Below, in pieces: positions 9,863 to 17,664 of a stretch of DNA of 64,000 bases. The first letter of the stretch is position 1, and every line of letters begins with the position of its first letter. The notes below the pieces were generated by a model. The model was not told where the DNA came from. It did no database searches and worked only from the letters and a program-made list of their open reading frames with translations. Origin of the DNA: Alkalihalobacillus sp. FSL W8-0930 (GTDB lineage Bacteria; Bacillota; Bacilli; Bacillales; Bacillaceae_D); contig CP150183.1 of NCBI GenBank assembly GCA_037965595.1, positions 1,798,001-1,862,000 of the forward strand. Reading direction: 5' to 3'. Made by a program: the position numbers and the translations under genes.

Positions 9863-10027
9863 TCAGCGGACGGAGGTGGGACCATCTGGTGAGAGTCTAT
9901 GTTGGATATCGTTTAAGAGTAAATCCAACTCCTGACTACATCGTATCGTACGTTCCGACGACATGCCATATTTTTCAGCTAATATAAACATTTGACGACG
10001 TTTTAATTCAATCTCTTGATACTTCAT
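9863..10027 (-). CDS. Spo0E-like aspartyl-phosphate phosphatase
   Basis: A 54-residue protein that fits the Spo0E/YnzD/YisI family, small helical-hairpin phosphatases that remove phosphate from Spo0A and so hold back sporulation. It shows the family signature SQELD at residues 31-35 (IRCSQELDLLL), preceded by an amphipathic helix (ELKRRQMFILAEKYG). Start ATG 10027 has GAGGTGA upstream (seven-base gap); the stop is at 9863-9865. The next functional element on the same strand is the lysine riboswitch of dapA, about 70 bases on, with no obvious terminator between them. It is short enough to be missed by length cut-offs. Confidence 0.88.
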   Translation of the reverse strand: MKYQEIELKRRQMFILAEKYGMSSERTIRCSQELDLLLNDIQHRLSPDGPTSVR

Positions 10028-10240
10028 ATATTCACCTCAACTAACGTAAAGAATAGTAGCAAAATTGAATAAATGATACCTCGAATTAAGTATACCCAAT
10101 TTTCCCAACAGTGGAAGGGATTCTACGAAGAATGTCAGAAGTCCCTAGAAAAAGTTAGATTTCGACACGCTTATTTGTCTGATATTTGAACTTAGTCGGC
10201 AAGAGCGATAAGATAGAGGAAGTGAGACAAGGAGGATGTC

Positions 10241-11113
10241 ATGATTCAATTAATTGCGACTGATATGGATGGCACGTTATTAAATGATAAAAAAAAGGTA
10301 TCACCAGAAAATATCAAAGCCATTAAGGCGGCACAAGAACAGGGAATCGAAGTCATTGTTGCTACAGGAAGAAGTAAGGAGGAAGCTCAGGAACCATTGG
10401 ATGAGGCGGGCTTATCATGTCCCATCATTAGTATTAATGGTGCCGAGACATGGGATGCCGAAGGAAACGTAGCTGATGTAAAGCCACTATCTTATGAAGA
10501 AGCAGTTAAGGCAATGGATCTTCTTCGTGAACATGCCATTTACTTTGAATTGTATCTGCAGTCAGGCACTTATAGTGAAAGCAAAGAACAAGCGATGGAT
10601 GTCATCGTACAGCTTATGGAATCAATTAAAGGAGCTGTTGGCACTCAAATTGAAATGCAGCGAATGGCTAATAAACGAATCCAAAATGGATCAATCTCGT
10701 TTGTTGATCAATTTGAAACTGTACTAACCGATTCATCTGATGCCATTTTAAAATTATTAGCTTTTTCAACGAATCTTGTGATTTTAGACCAAGTAGAAGA
10801 ACAATTAAAAGAAAACCCACATTTGGCCGTAACAGCATCAGCAAGAGGGAATTTGGAAATCAACGCGATCGACGCACAAAAAGGAATTGCCTTACAAGCT
10901 TATGCAAAACAAGCAGGTATTCCGATGGAGTCAGTTATGGCACTTGGAGACAATCTAAATGATCTTTCAATGATGAAAGTGGCTGGATATCCTGTTGCCA
11001 TGGGGAATGCTGCTTATGAAGTAAAGCAGCTGTGTACGTATCAAACAGAGACCAATGATGAACACGGCGTGGCTCATGCGATATATACATACACAGATAT
11101 AGAGAAAGCTTAA
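10241..11113 (+). CDS. Cof-type HAD phosphatase
   Basis: Member of the Cof/YidA subfamily (HAD IIB) of sugar- or nucleotide-phosphate phosphatases, 290 residues. Motif I is DMDGTLLND with the nucleophilic Asp at residue 8; motif II is ATGRS; the conserved Lys sits in AIDAQKGIAL; motif III/IV is GDNLNDLSMM. The large IIB cap domain lies between motifs II and III (about 85-205). Start ATG 10241 with AAGGAGG at the right distance. It is flanked by a terminator and sits alone. The physiological substrate cannot be inferred. Confidence 0.92.
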   Translation: MIQLIATDMDGTLLNDKKKVSPENIKAIKAAQEQGIEVIVATGRSKEEAQEPLDEAGLSCPIISINGAETWDAEGNVADVKPLSYEEAVKAMDLLREHAIYFELYLQSGTYSESKEQAMDVIVQLMESIKGAVGTQIEMQRMANKRIQNGSISFVDQFETVLTDSSDAILKLLAFSTNLVILDQVEEQLKENPHLAVTASARGNLEINAIDAQKGIALQAYAKQAGIPMESVMALGDNLNDLSMMKVAGYPVAMGNAAYEVKQLCTYQTETNDEHGVAHAIYTYTDIEKA

Positions 11114-11118
11114 TTGTT

Positions 11119-11162
11119 AAAGAAACAGGCATTTCCCAACAGGGATGCCTGTTTCTTTATTT
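11119..11162 (+). terminator. Terminator after the HAD phosphatase gene
   Basis: AAAGAAACAGGCAT (11119-11132) pairs perfectly with ATGCCTGTTTCTTT (11145-11158), then ATTTTAT. Confidence 0.9.
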
Positions 11163-11252
11163 TATGGCTGAATAAGTATACGGTTACGTTGTTTACAACA
11201 TGAATATTAGGGGTATGTAATAAAAGTAAGCATGAAAATACATAAATACAGC

Positions 11253-11281
11253 TTGTATCTTGTGCGGTCCTATGGTAAGAT
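11253..11281 (+). promoter_or_regulatory. Candidate sigma-A promoter for the RNA at 11288-11641
   Basis: TTGTAT (11253-11258), 17-base spacer, TAAGAT (11276-11281). Both hexamers match sigma-A consensus at four of six positions. It lies just upstream of the candidate structured RNA. Confidence 0.45.
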
Positions 11282-11287
11282 AAAGAG

Positions 11288-11641
11288 TAACGGTTTGAAA
11301 TCTTCCGGAACATTAGGCGTCTTACATTCAGCTGGCGCGGTCTTCGGAGCCGCAAGGATGAAAGAGAGGTAGGGCTTTCATTGTTTGGAAGGAAAAACTG
11401 GATCTTAAATAGTGACGGTGGTTCTAAACTCATGTAGAATACACAGTCAAGTATAGCTTAAAAAGCATAACCCAACTTTTAAAGATGAAAAGGGATCAAA
11501 AGTGTGACTTGGTCCAATATCGAAATATATGTATAGTAGATTCGGTTTTGATTGAAGAGAAACACGAACTTTCTATTCTTCAACGCACTGATTAAATGAA
11601 GAATTCAAATCTGCCCGGCCTTAGTGAGCCGGGCCTCTTTA
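11288..11641 (+). ncRNA. Candidate structured non-coding RNA or orphan leader
   Basis: A 630-base stretch without a convincing gene between the HAD gene and the 50-residue gene. It holds a promoter-like pair, several hairpins and a strong GC-rich terminator. CTTCC at about 11302 can pair with GGAAG near 11387, enclosing a cTTCGg-capped hairpin (11337-11353) and GATGAAAG/CTTTCATT (11357-11381). I compared it from memory with T-box, SAM, c-di-AMP, 6S, SRP and tmRNA consensus blocks and found no match. A 36-codon reading frame at 11485-11595 (MKRDQKCDLVQYRN...) has no Shine-Dalgarno sequence. The class is unknown; the boundaries are estimates. Confidence 0.4.
11613..11641 (+). terminator. GC-rich terminator of the candidate RNA
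   Basis: GCCCGGC (11613-11619) pairs with GCCGGGC (11628-11634), then CTCTTTA. The T-rich tail is on the plus strand only. Confidence 0.8.
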
Positions 11642-11744
11642 TACGAACTTAAATAATTTCACGTACCATATTGAGTGTATTTTAGGTTTGAAAACTATCT
11701 AAAAAGGTTACAGATAGACAAACAAACGTAAAGGAGAGAATATA

Positions 11745-11897
11745 ATGGCGGAACATGTACCGAATATCGAGGAGTATCAAAAGAAAATTGCTTTAATGAA
11801 ACGAGATCAACGCGAATATAAAGCAGAAGCATTTATTGAGATTTATGAAGAATATATTGAAAGACTCGAAAAAGAAATTGGTGTTCATCAAACGTAA
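11745..11897 (+). CDS. Small coiled-coil-like protein, unknown function
   Basis: A 50-residue frame, MAEHVPNIEEYQKKIALMKR and on, ending EKEIGVHQT. Start ATG 11745 has AAGGAGAG seven bases upstream, and a terminator follows at 11931, so it looks like a genuine single-gene unit. The sequence is almost entirely charged helix (EYQKKI, EIYEEYIERLEKEI) with a heptad-like spacing of hydrophobic residues and no membrane segment. I do not recognise it. Its size explains why length-limited gene callers could omit it. Confidence 0.65.
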   Translation: MAEHVPNIEEYQKKIALMKRDQREYKAEAFIEIYEEYIERLEKEIGVHQT

Positions 11898-11930
11898 CGG
11901 GTATAAAGTGAATAGAAGGTTTATTTAATG

Positions 11931-11966
11931 GCGAACTCCTAACGTTACGGGATGTTCGTTTTTTTT
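11931..11966 (+). terminator. Terminator after the 50-residue gene
   Basis: CGAACTCC pairs with GGatGTTCG around a loop of about ten bases, followed by nine T (11958-11966). Confidence 0.75.
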
Positions 11967-12020
11967 GAGTCCGATAGGGTCTTTTATTGCTATATTGACT
12001 GAATTCACGTAGGATAGTAT

Positions 12021-12034
12021 TGAAAACGCTAACA
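12021..12034 (+). promoter_or_regulatory. CcpA cre site upstream of the thuA operon
   Basis: TGAAAACGCTAACA fits the catabolite-responsive element consensus TGWAARCGYTWWCA at every position. It lies 36 bases before the thuA-like start codon; a possible -35 TTGACT is at 11995-12000. Expected effect is glucose repression. The same 14 bases recur upstream of xylA. Confidence 0.85.
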
Positions 12035-12069
12035 TAATATCATAGACATTTTATGGATGAGGTGATTGA

Positions 12070-12723
12070 ATGAAAAAAGCATTCATTTTTCAAGGAGGCT
12101 GGGAAGGTCACGAGCCGGCCGAGGTAGCTGTGATTTTAAAGGGCATTCTGGAGGAAGAAGGTTTCGCAGTAACGGTCAGTGATACACTCACTTTTTTAGA
12201 GGAAGAGGACCTTAAGCAATTTGATTTAATCGTTCCGAATTGGACCCAAGGAGAAATCAAACAGGAACAACTTAAGCCGCTAATGGAAGCAGTGGAAGCT
12301 GGGACAGGACTTGCAGGTCTACACGGTGGAATGGGAGATTCATTTAGGAAGGAAACGGACTATCAATTTATGGTTGGTGGACAATGGGTTGCCCATCCAG
12401 GTAATGATGGAGTAAATTACACGGTTCACATTCATGACTCATCACATGAATTAACTAAAGGACTAAAGGACTTTGATGTTGTGAGTGAACAGTATTATAT
12501 GCACATAGATCCGGCTGTAAACGTACATGCTACAACTCAATTTCCAATTGCAGATGGGCCGCATTCCGTAAATGGGCCAGTTTCAATGCCAGTTGTCTGG
12601 TCGAAAAAATGGGGGAAAGGCAACGTTTATTATTGTTCACTGGGCCACGTAGCTGAAGTTGTAAACCAACCAGAGATTATCAGCTTGATGCGTATGGGAA
12701 TGAAGTGGGCAGCACGATCTTGA
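12070..12723 (+). CDS. ThuA-like domain protein
   Basis: A 217-residue protein of the ThuA family, a glutamine-amidotransferase-like fold found in sugar-catabolic operons (named for trehalose utilisation in rhizobia). Visible family features: N-terminal FIFQGGWEGHEP, LIVPNWTQGEI, GLAGLHGGMGDSF in place of the nucleophile elbow, and the late histidines SEQYYMHIDP and YYCSLGHVAEV. No catalytic Cys is seen at the elbow, as is usual in this family. Start ATG 12070 with GAGGTGATTGA. First gene of a three-gene operon with a Gfo/Idh/MocA oxidoreductase and an epimerase-like protein, preceded by a cre site. Confidence 0.85.
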   Translation: MKKAFIFQGGWEGHEPAEVAVILKGILEEEGFAVTVSDTLTFLEEEDLKQFDLIVPNWTQGEIKQEQLKPLMEAVEAGTGLAGLHGGMGDSFRKETDYQFMVGGQWVAHPGNDGVNYTVHIHDSSHELTKGLKDFDVVSEQYYMHIDPAVNVHATTQFPIADGPHSVNGPVSMPVVWSKKWGKGNVYYCSLGHVAEVVNQPEIISLMRMGMKWAARS

Positions 12724-12763
12724 AAAATAACTAAGTCAAATACCTTGAGAGGAGAATATACGA

Positions 12764-13918
12764 ATGAACATAAGAATCGGAATGATTGGATATCAATTTA
12801 TGGGGAAAGCTCATAGCCATGCATATCGAGATATTCCCTTTTTCTTCTCTACTAAGGCTAAACCTGTACTTAAGGCGTTATGTGGACGAAATATAGAAGC
12901 AGTCAGAGAAGCAGCAGATCGAATGGGCTGGGAGTCTGTTGAATCGGACTGGCGTGAGTTAATTAAAAGGGATGATATTGATGTCATTGATATTGTCACG
13001 CCAAATCATACTCATGCAGAGATAGCGATTGCGGCGGCAGAAGCGGGAAAACACATTATCACGGAGAAGCCGCTTGCTTTGACAGTAGAGGAAGCCAAAA
13101 AAATGAAGGACGCAGTGGAAAAACACAATGTCATTCATATGGTTTGTCATAACTATCGATTTGTACCTGCCATTCAATACACAAAAAAACTGATTGATGA
13201 GGGTAAGCTTGGTAAGATCTTTCATTTTCGCGCCCATTACTTACAAGACTTTATTATAGACCCTGGGTTTCCGCTTATCTGGCGTTTAAAAAGAGAAGTG
13301 TCCGGTTCGGGAGCGTTAGGTGATATTGGGGCACATAGCATTGATCTAGGTAGATATCTAGTAGGAGAGATGGATGAGGTTGTGGCCATGTCGCAGACCT
13401 TTATTAAAGAACGTCCATTAGGTGAAATGTCGGGTGGCTTAAGCGCTTCGGCAAGTAGCAATGAAATGGGTGAAGTCACTGTAGATGATGCGGTGGCCTT
13501 TATGGTGCGGTTTAACTCTGGAACATTTGGGACGTTTGAAGCAAGTAGGTTTGCTACAGGTAATCGTAATCGAAATACAATTGAGATAAATGGAGAAAAA
13601 GGTTCAATTCGTTGGGACATGGAACAAATGAATAACCTAGAACTCTATTTAACTGATGATCAGGAAGGGATGCAAGGATTCCGCAATGTAAATTGCACAG
13701 AAGAGGTGCATCCTTATGCAGGGGCTTACTGGCCAGCGGGTCACATTATTGGCTACGAGCATACATTTATTCATTTGCTTTATGAGTTTTGTGAAGCCGT
13801 TTTAAATAACAGGCAGGCCAAACCAGATTTTCACGATGGGTATCAAAATCAACTTATACTGCAAGCGATTGAGCAATCAGCAGAGACAAAACAGTGGGTA
13901 GATATTCAAAAAGCATAA
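12764..13918 (+). CDS. Gfo/Idh/MocA family sugar oxidoreductase
   Basis: NAD(P)-dependent dehydrogenase of 384 residues. N-terminal Rossmann fold starts IGMIGYQFMGKAHSHAYRD (GxxxxG/A loop); the family's EKP motif is present as ITEKPLALTVEEA, with the catalytic-region Lys; the second domain contains GDIGAHSIDLGRYLVG with the conserved Asp and His. The C-terminus ends in an EGYQNQLILQAIEQS-type helix (here DGYQNQLI). Likely acts on a sugar or sugar derivative at the C2 or C3 position; substrate unknown. GAGAGGAGA lies ahead of ATG 12764. Second gene of the thuA operon, 40 bases after it. Confidence 0.92.
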   Translation: MNIRIGMIGYQFMGKAHSHAYRDIPFFFSTKAKPVLKALCGRNIEAVREAADRMGWESVESDWRELIKRDDIDVIDIVTPNHTHAEIAIAAAEAGKHIITEKPLALTVEEAKKMKDAVEKHNVIHMVCHNYRFVPAIQYTKKLIDEGKLGKIFHFRAHYLQDFIIDPGFPLIWRLKREVSGSGALGDIGAHSIDLGRYLVGEMDEVVAMSQTFIKERPLGEMSGGLSASASSNEMGEVTVDDAVAFMVRFNSGTFGTFEASRFATGNRNRNTIEINGEKGSIRWDMEQMNNLELYLTDDQEGMQGFRNVNCTEEVHPYAGAYWPAGHIIGYEHTFIHLLYEFCEAVLNNRQAKPDFHDGYQNQLILQAIEQSAETKQWVDIQKA

Positions 13919-13943
13919 CACTACAAAAATAGAGGTGACCTTT

Positions 13944-14915
13944 TTGTCAGCATCAATCAATGAAACAACCTATCAGGGCATGCAAGCTATTAAGATGGAA
14001 ACAAGTAAAATGGAAGTTACGATTGTACCTGAATGGGGATCAAATGCGATCTCAATGAAATGGAAAAAGGAAAATGAATTTGTTGAATTACTAAGAGGTC
14101 CGAGCTCCATTGAAGAATATGAGCAAGCACCCGTTCAATTTGGTGTACCTATCTTGTTCCCACCAAATCGGATCAGTGACGGTGAATTTACGTTTAATGA
14201 ACAAACCTATTCTTTTGACTTGTCCGAGCCAGATAAAAACAATCATATTCATGGTTTTGTGTATCAGAAGCCTTGGAAGGTTACGCAAACAGAAGTAGAA
14301 GGGGATCGGGCTAGAATAGTAACAACGATTGAATCAAAGGACCATCCAGATATCACTGCACAATTTCCCCATTCGTTTCGAATTGACATGGTCTATATTT
14401 TAGAAGGATCATTATTGAAAAAACATGCGATGATTACGAATCTAGGCGATCAAGAGTTTCCGTGGGGCATTGGATATCATACAACCTTTCTATTCCCTGA
14501 AGAAACAAGTCAGTTTTCATTAGCTGCTGAAAAACAATGGGAGCTTAACGAACGTTTGCTACCGACAGAAAAACTCGTTCCAACACCCTACACAAACATT
14601 AAAGAGGGTATGTCCCTGCAACAAGTTGAATTAGATGATGCCTTTTTAGCGCAAGAAAATGAGTTAGAAACCAACCAAGCAGTCATCACACTTGAAGACG
14701 AACGGATTCAGATTCGTTATAAAGCTGACGAGTTCTTTAAACACTGGGTTGTGTATAATGCGGATGGCACAAAAGGGTATGTCTGTCCTGAACCGTACAC
14801 ATGGATAACAAATGCACCAAAATTATCATTAGAGAAAGAATTGACCGGGGTGCAAACGCTTGGTGGAAACCAATCAATTGTCGTAAAAACTGAAATTGAC
14901 GTTTCTAGTTTATGA
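13944..14915 (+). CDS. Aldose 1-epimerase (galactose mutarotase-like)
   Basis: Beta-sandwich mutarotase-like protein, 323 residues from TTG 13944, which follows GAGGTGA by five bases; a GTG at 13935 overlaps that ribosome site and is less likely. Family features: VPEWGSNAISMKWK near the start, the substrate loop VQFGVPILFPPNRISDGEF, the histidine in NHIHGFVY, the second histidine region PWGIGYHTTF, and YVCPEPYTWITNAP near the end. It would interconvert anomers of the sugar handled by the two upstream genes. A terminator follows at 14957. The substrate sugar is not identifiable; proximity to xylAB suggests a pentose or xylan-derived sugar, which is only inference. Confidence 0.85.
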   Translation: MSASINETTYQGMQAIKMETSKMEVTIVPEWGSNAISMKWKKENEFVELLRGPSSIEEYEQAPVQFGVPILFPPNRISDGEFTFNEQTYSFDLSEPDKNNHIHGFVYQKPWKVTQTEVEGDRARIVTTIESKDHPDITAQFPHSFRIDMVYILEGSLLKKHAMITNLGDQEFPWGIGYHTTFLFPEETSQFSLAAEKQWELNERLLPTEKLVPTPYTNIKEGMSLQQVELDDAFLAQENELETNQAVITLEDERIQIRYKADEFFKHWVVYNADGTKGYVCPEPYTWITNAPKLSLEKELTGVQTLGGNQSIVVKTEIDVSSL

Positions 14916-14956
14916 TTAGAACAAAGGTCTGAGACATCATGCTAATGAATAAAAAT

Positions 14957-14996
14957 GGCGAATGATTCGGTTTTAGAAGTCATTCGCCTTTTTTTC
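14957..14996. terminator. Terminator at the end of the thuA operon
   Basis: GGCGAATGA (14957-14965) pairs with TCATTCGCC (14980-14988), then TTTTTTT. It separates the operon from convergent xylR. Confidence 0.9.
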
Positions 14997-15008
14997 ATTT
15001 ATGATTAA

Positions 15009-16172
15009 TTAATTCTCAGCCACTTTTTTATGTGCAGTGTCATTTTGGAAAAACTGATCTATGGCAAATGAAGTAGCACCAATGGCTGTTGCGTTTGTAT
15101 GTACTGTTGAAAAGATTATGGGAGTATGCTGTTGATCCGTAACTAGTCTGCTTGAAATTGTATCTTGTACTTCTTCAATTAAAAAGTCTGACGCCAGTGC
15201 TAATCGGTTCCCAATTATAATTTGATCGGGACTGAAAATATGGATAAGTGATACAATTCCAATTCCTAAATAAGTAGCAACATCTTTTAGTGCTGCCAGT
15301 GTTTTCACATCTCCATTTTTTGCTGAAGTTATAAGCTCCTCAAGTGTATATTCAAAACCAGTGTAAGAAAGTAATGCTTGTTCTGAAGCAAACATCTCCC
15401 AGCAGCCAAAATTTCCACATCTGCACAATGGACCATTCCCATCGATTGTCATATGACCTACCTCCCCGGCAAAGCCATGTGTGCCTTTGTACAGTTGCCC
15501 ATTTAATACGAATCCAGCTCCTATACCTATTCCTGCACTAATGTAAAGTGATGAGTGAGCTGGTTCAACTCGATCGGCTGATTGTTGACCGAGAGCTCCA
15601 AAGTTTGCTTCATTATCTACCCAAATGGGTACGTGGAACTCGTTTAACTCAATCGTTAAGTCAATATGTCTCCAGTTTAAATTTGGTGCATGAATGATTT
15701 CACCTTTCATTGAAACAATTGCCGGAACACCAATTGCAATCCCTACCAAGCCATAAGGCGAATCTGGAATCTTAGATATCAAGCTACGTACCATTGAAGT
15801 GATGACATCTATCACATAAGGATAAGAGGTTTGAGCAAGCGGTTGCCTGACTGATACGATTGGTTCACCATTTAAATCTGTTAATATTCCAAGAATATGT
15901 TGTACACCTAAATCGATTCCGATGGAGTAACCAGCATGTTTGTTTACTTGAAGTAGTACAGGCTTTCTGCCACCACTTGATATTCCGGTTCCGATCTCTA
16001 GCAGAAGATTCTCCTCGATTAATTCTGTAACTAAGGTAGAAATGGTCCCTTTATTTAAGCCTGTAACCTGAGCAATCCTTGCTCTGGATACAGGTTCATG
16101 TTGTCTTATAAAATGGAGGACAAGCTGTTTATTTTCTTTTTTAATCGTCGTTTGATTTTGAGGTGTCGCCAT
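15009..16172 (-). CDS. xylR: XylR, ROK-family xylose repressor
   Basis: Repressor of the xylose genes. N-terminal winged helix (SRARIAQVTGLNKGTISTLV, residues about 27-47) is followed by a ROK sugar-kinase-like domain with GIDLGVQHI and the zinc motif CRCGNFGCWE. I place the start at ATG 16172 (MATPQNQTTIKKENK, 387 residues) because AAGGAG stands seven bases upstream; a longer frame reaches 16217 but would run through the xylA promoter. Divergent from xylA, with the -35/-10 and operator-like repeat between them. Family knowledge: xylose binding releases the repressor, glucose can oppose it. Confidence 0.93.
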   Translation of the reverse strand: MATPQNQTTIKKENKQLVLHFIRQHEPVSRARIAQVTGLNKGTISTLVTELIEENLLLEIGTGISSGGRKPVLLQVNKHAGYSIGIDLGVQHILGILTDLNGEPIVSVRQPLAQTSYPYVIDVITSMVRSLISKIPDSPYGLVGIAIGVPAIVSMKGEIIHAPNLNWRHIDLTIELNEFHVPIWVDNEANFGALGQQSADRVEPAHSSLYISAGIGIGAGFVLNGQLYKGTHGFAGEVGHMTIDGNGPLCRCGNFGCWEMFASEQALLSYTGFEYTLEELITSAKNGDVKTLAALKDVATYLGIGIVSLIHIFSPDQIIIGNRLALASDFLIEEVQDTISSRLVTDQQHTPIIFSTVHTNATAIGATSFAIDQFFQNDTAHKKVAEN

Positions 16173-16204
16173 TTGTATCTCCTTTGTAACTAGAATATAT
16201 AAAC

Positions 16205-16246
16205 TTAGTTTATTCAATAGACAAAGTTAAATCAAGCTGTTATACT
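16205..16246 (+). promoter_or_regulatory. xylA promoter with candidate XylR operator
   Basis: TAGACA (16218-16223), 17-base spacer, TATACT (16241-16246): five of six and five of six matches to sigma-A. An imperfect inverted repeat, TTAGTTTATT...ACAAAGTTAA (16205-16230), overlaps the -35 and resembles known XylR operators (TTAGTTTGTT half-sites). The promoter is clear; the operator is inferred. Confidence 0.75.
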
Positions 16247-16256
16247 CACCTTATAA

Positions 16257-16270
16257 TGAAAACGCTAACA
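16257..16270 (+). promoter_or_regulatory. CcpA cre site in the xylA leader
   Basis: TGAAAACGCTAACA, perfect cre consensus, about ten bases downstream of the xylA -10 box, so CcpA would block initiation or early elongation. Identical to the site at 12021-12034. Confidence 0.88.
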
Positions 16271-16298
16271 AAAACTAAAGATAAGGGTGTGTTGATCG

Positions 16299-17633
16299 AT
16301 GTCAGTATTCAAAGATGTGCAGTCCATCCAATATGAAGGCCCGGGTTCAAAGAATTCACTTGCATTTAAGTATTATAATCCAAGCGAACAAGTAAATGGA
16401 CAATCGATGGAAGAAATTTTGAGGTTCTCCGTTGCTTATTGGCATACGTTTACCGCAGGCGGAGAAGATCCATTTGGAGCAGCAGTAATGGAAAGACCTT
16501 GGCTTCATTTAAAAGGGATGGATCTAGCAAAAGCTCGAGTAGAAGCTGCATTTGAGTTGTTTGAGAAACTAAATGTCCCTTACTTTTGTTTTCATGATGT
16601 TGATATTGCGCCATCGGGATCATCGTTAAAGGAAACAAACCAAAATCTTGATGTGATTACAGCGATGATTAAAGAGTATTCAAAAACAAGTAAAACCAAA
16701 TTATTATGGAACACGGCGAATTTGTTTAACCACCCTAGATATGTACATGGAGCGGCTACGTCAAACCTTGCTGACTCATTTGCCTATGCTGCAGCTCAAG
16801 TGAAAAAAGGGTTGGAAATGGGAAAAGAGCTCGGATCCGAAAACTACGTATTCTGGGGTGGGCGTGAAGGGTATGAATCTCTACTAAACACCGATTTGAA
16901 ATTAGAACAGGATAACATGGCCCGCTTTTTCCACATGGCGATTGATTACGCCAAGGAGATTGGATATACAGGACAATTTTTAATTGAACCAAAGCCTAAA
17001 GAACCAACTAAGCATCAATATGATTTTGATGTCGCAACAAGTCTTGCATTCTTGCAAAATTATGGACTAAATAATCATTTTAAATTTAATATAGAGGCAA
17101 ATCATGCCACACTTGCAGGACATACGTTTGAACATGAGCTACGCACAGCTCGAATACATGGGATGCTCGGATCCGTTGATGCAAACCAAGGGGATCCGTT
17201 ACTTGGATGGGATACAGATGAATTTCCTACAGATCTCTATTCAAGTACCTTGGCTATGTATGAAATTTTAAAGAATGGTGGGTTAGGAACTGGAGGGTTA
17301 AACTTTGATGCGAAGGTTCGTCGTACTTCTTTTGAACCAATTGATTTATTTGAAGCACACGTAGCTGGAATGGACAGCTTTGCAGTTGGCTTGAAAGTAG
17401 CAGCGAAACTACTAGAGGATGGAGTACTTGAGGACTTTATAGAAGACCGTTATTCAAGCTTCAAAGAAGGAATTGGCTTAGATATTGTTGAAGGTAGAAG
17501 CAGCTTGCGATTATTAGAAGAACATGCGCTTAGCTTAACAGAAATCAGACCGCGCTCTGGTAAGCAAGAAAAGTTAAAAGGTATCATCAATCAGTATCTA
17601 CTTGAAACGATGCATTCGATGGCAAAAAGATAA
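16299..17633 (+). CDS. xylA: Xylose isomerase
   Basis: Converts D-xylose to D-xylulose; a metal-dependent TIM-barrel of 444 residues, the usual length for class II enzymes. Active-site motifs: [11 protein letters not shown] with the ring-opening His near residue 102, [16 protein letters not shown] with the metal-binding Glu, [12 protein letters not shown], and [20 protein letters not shown] holding the metal-site aspartates. Start ATG 16299 with AAGGGTG upstream. Promoter and cre site precede it; xylB follows 31 bases downstream, in one operon. No xylose transporter is in the window. Confidence 0.98.
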   Translation: MSVFKDVQSIQYEGPGSKNSLAFKYYNPSEQVNGQSMEEILRFSVAYWHTFTAGGEDPFGAAVMERPWLHLKGMDLAKARVEAAFELFEKLNVPYFCFHDVDIAPSGSSLKETNQNLDVITAMIKEYSKTSKTKLLWNTANLFNHPRYVHGAATSNLADSFAYAAAQVKKGLEMGKELGSENYVFWGGREGYESLLNTDLKLEQDNMARFFHMAIDYAKEIGYTGQFLIEPKPKEPTKHQYDFDVATSLAFLQNYGLNNHFKFNIEANHATLAGHTFEHELRTARIHGMLGSVDANQGDPLLGWDTDEFPTDLYSSTLAMYEILKNGGLGTGGLNFDAKVRRTSFEPIDLFEAHVAGMDSFAVGLKVAAKLLEDGVLEDFIEDRYSSFKEGIGLDIVEGRSSLRLLEEHALSLTEIRPRSGKQEKLKGIINQYLLETMHSMAKR

Positions 17634-17664
17634 CACCAATAGATAACGGAGGTGGAAGTATAAC

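Noticed and set aside
11110-11433. 107-codon minus-strand frame in the gap after the HAD gene
   Set aside because: No ribosome site, composition unlike the neighbours, and it runs into the HAD terminator; the plus strand has better signals.
11485-11595. 36-codon plus-strand frame inside the candidate RNA
   Set aside because: No Shine-Dalgarno sequence and no recognisable domain; kept only as a remark in the RNA entry.
11288-11641. T-box, SAM, c-di-AMP, 6S, SRP or tmRNA identity for the candidate RNA
   Set aside because: None of the conserved blocks of these classes could be found on either strand.
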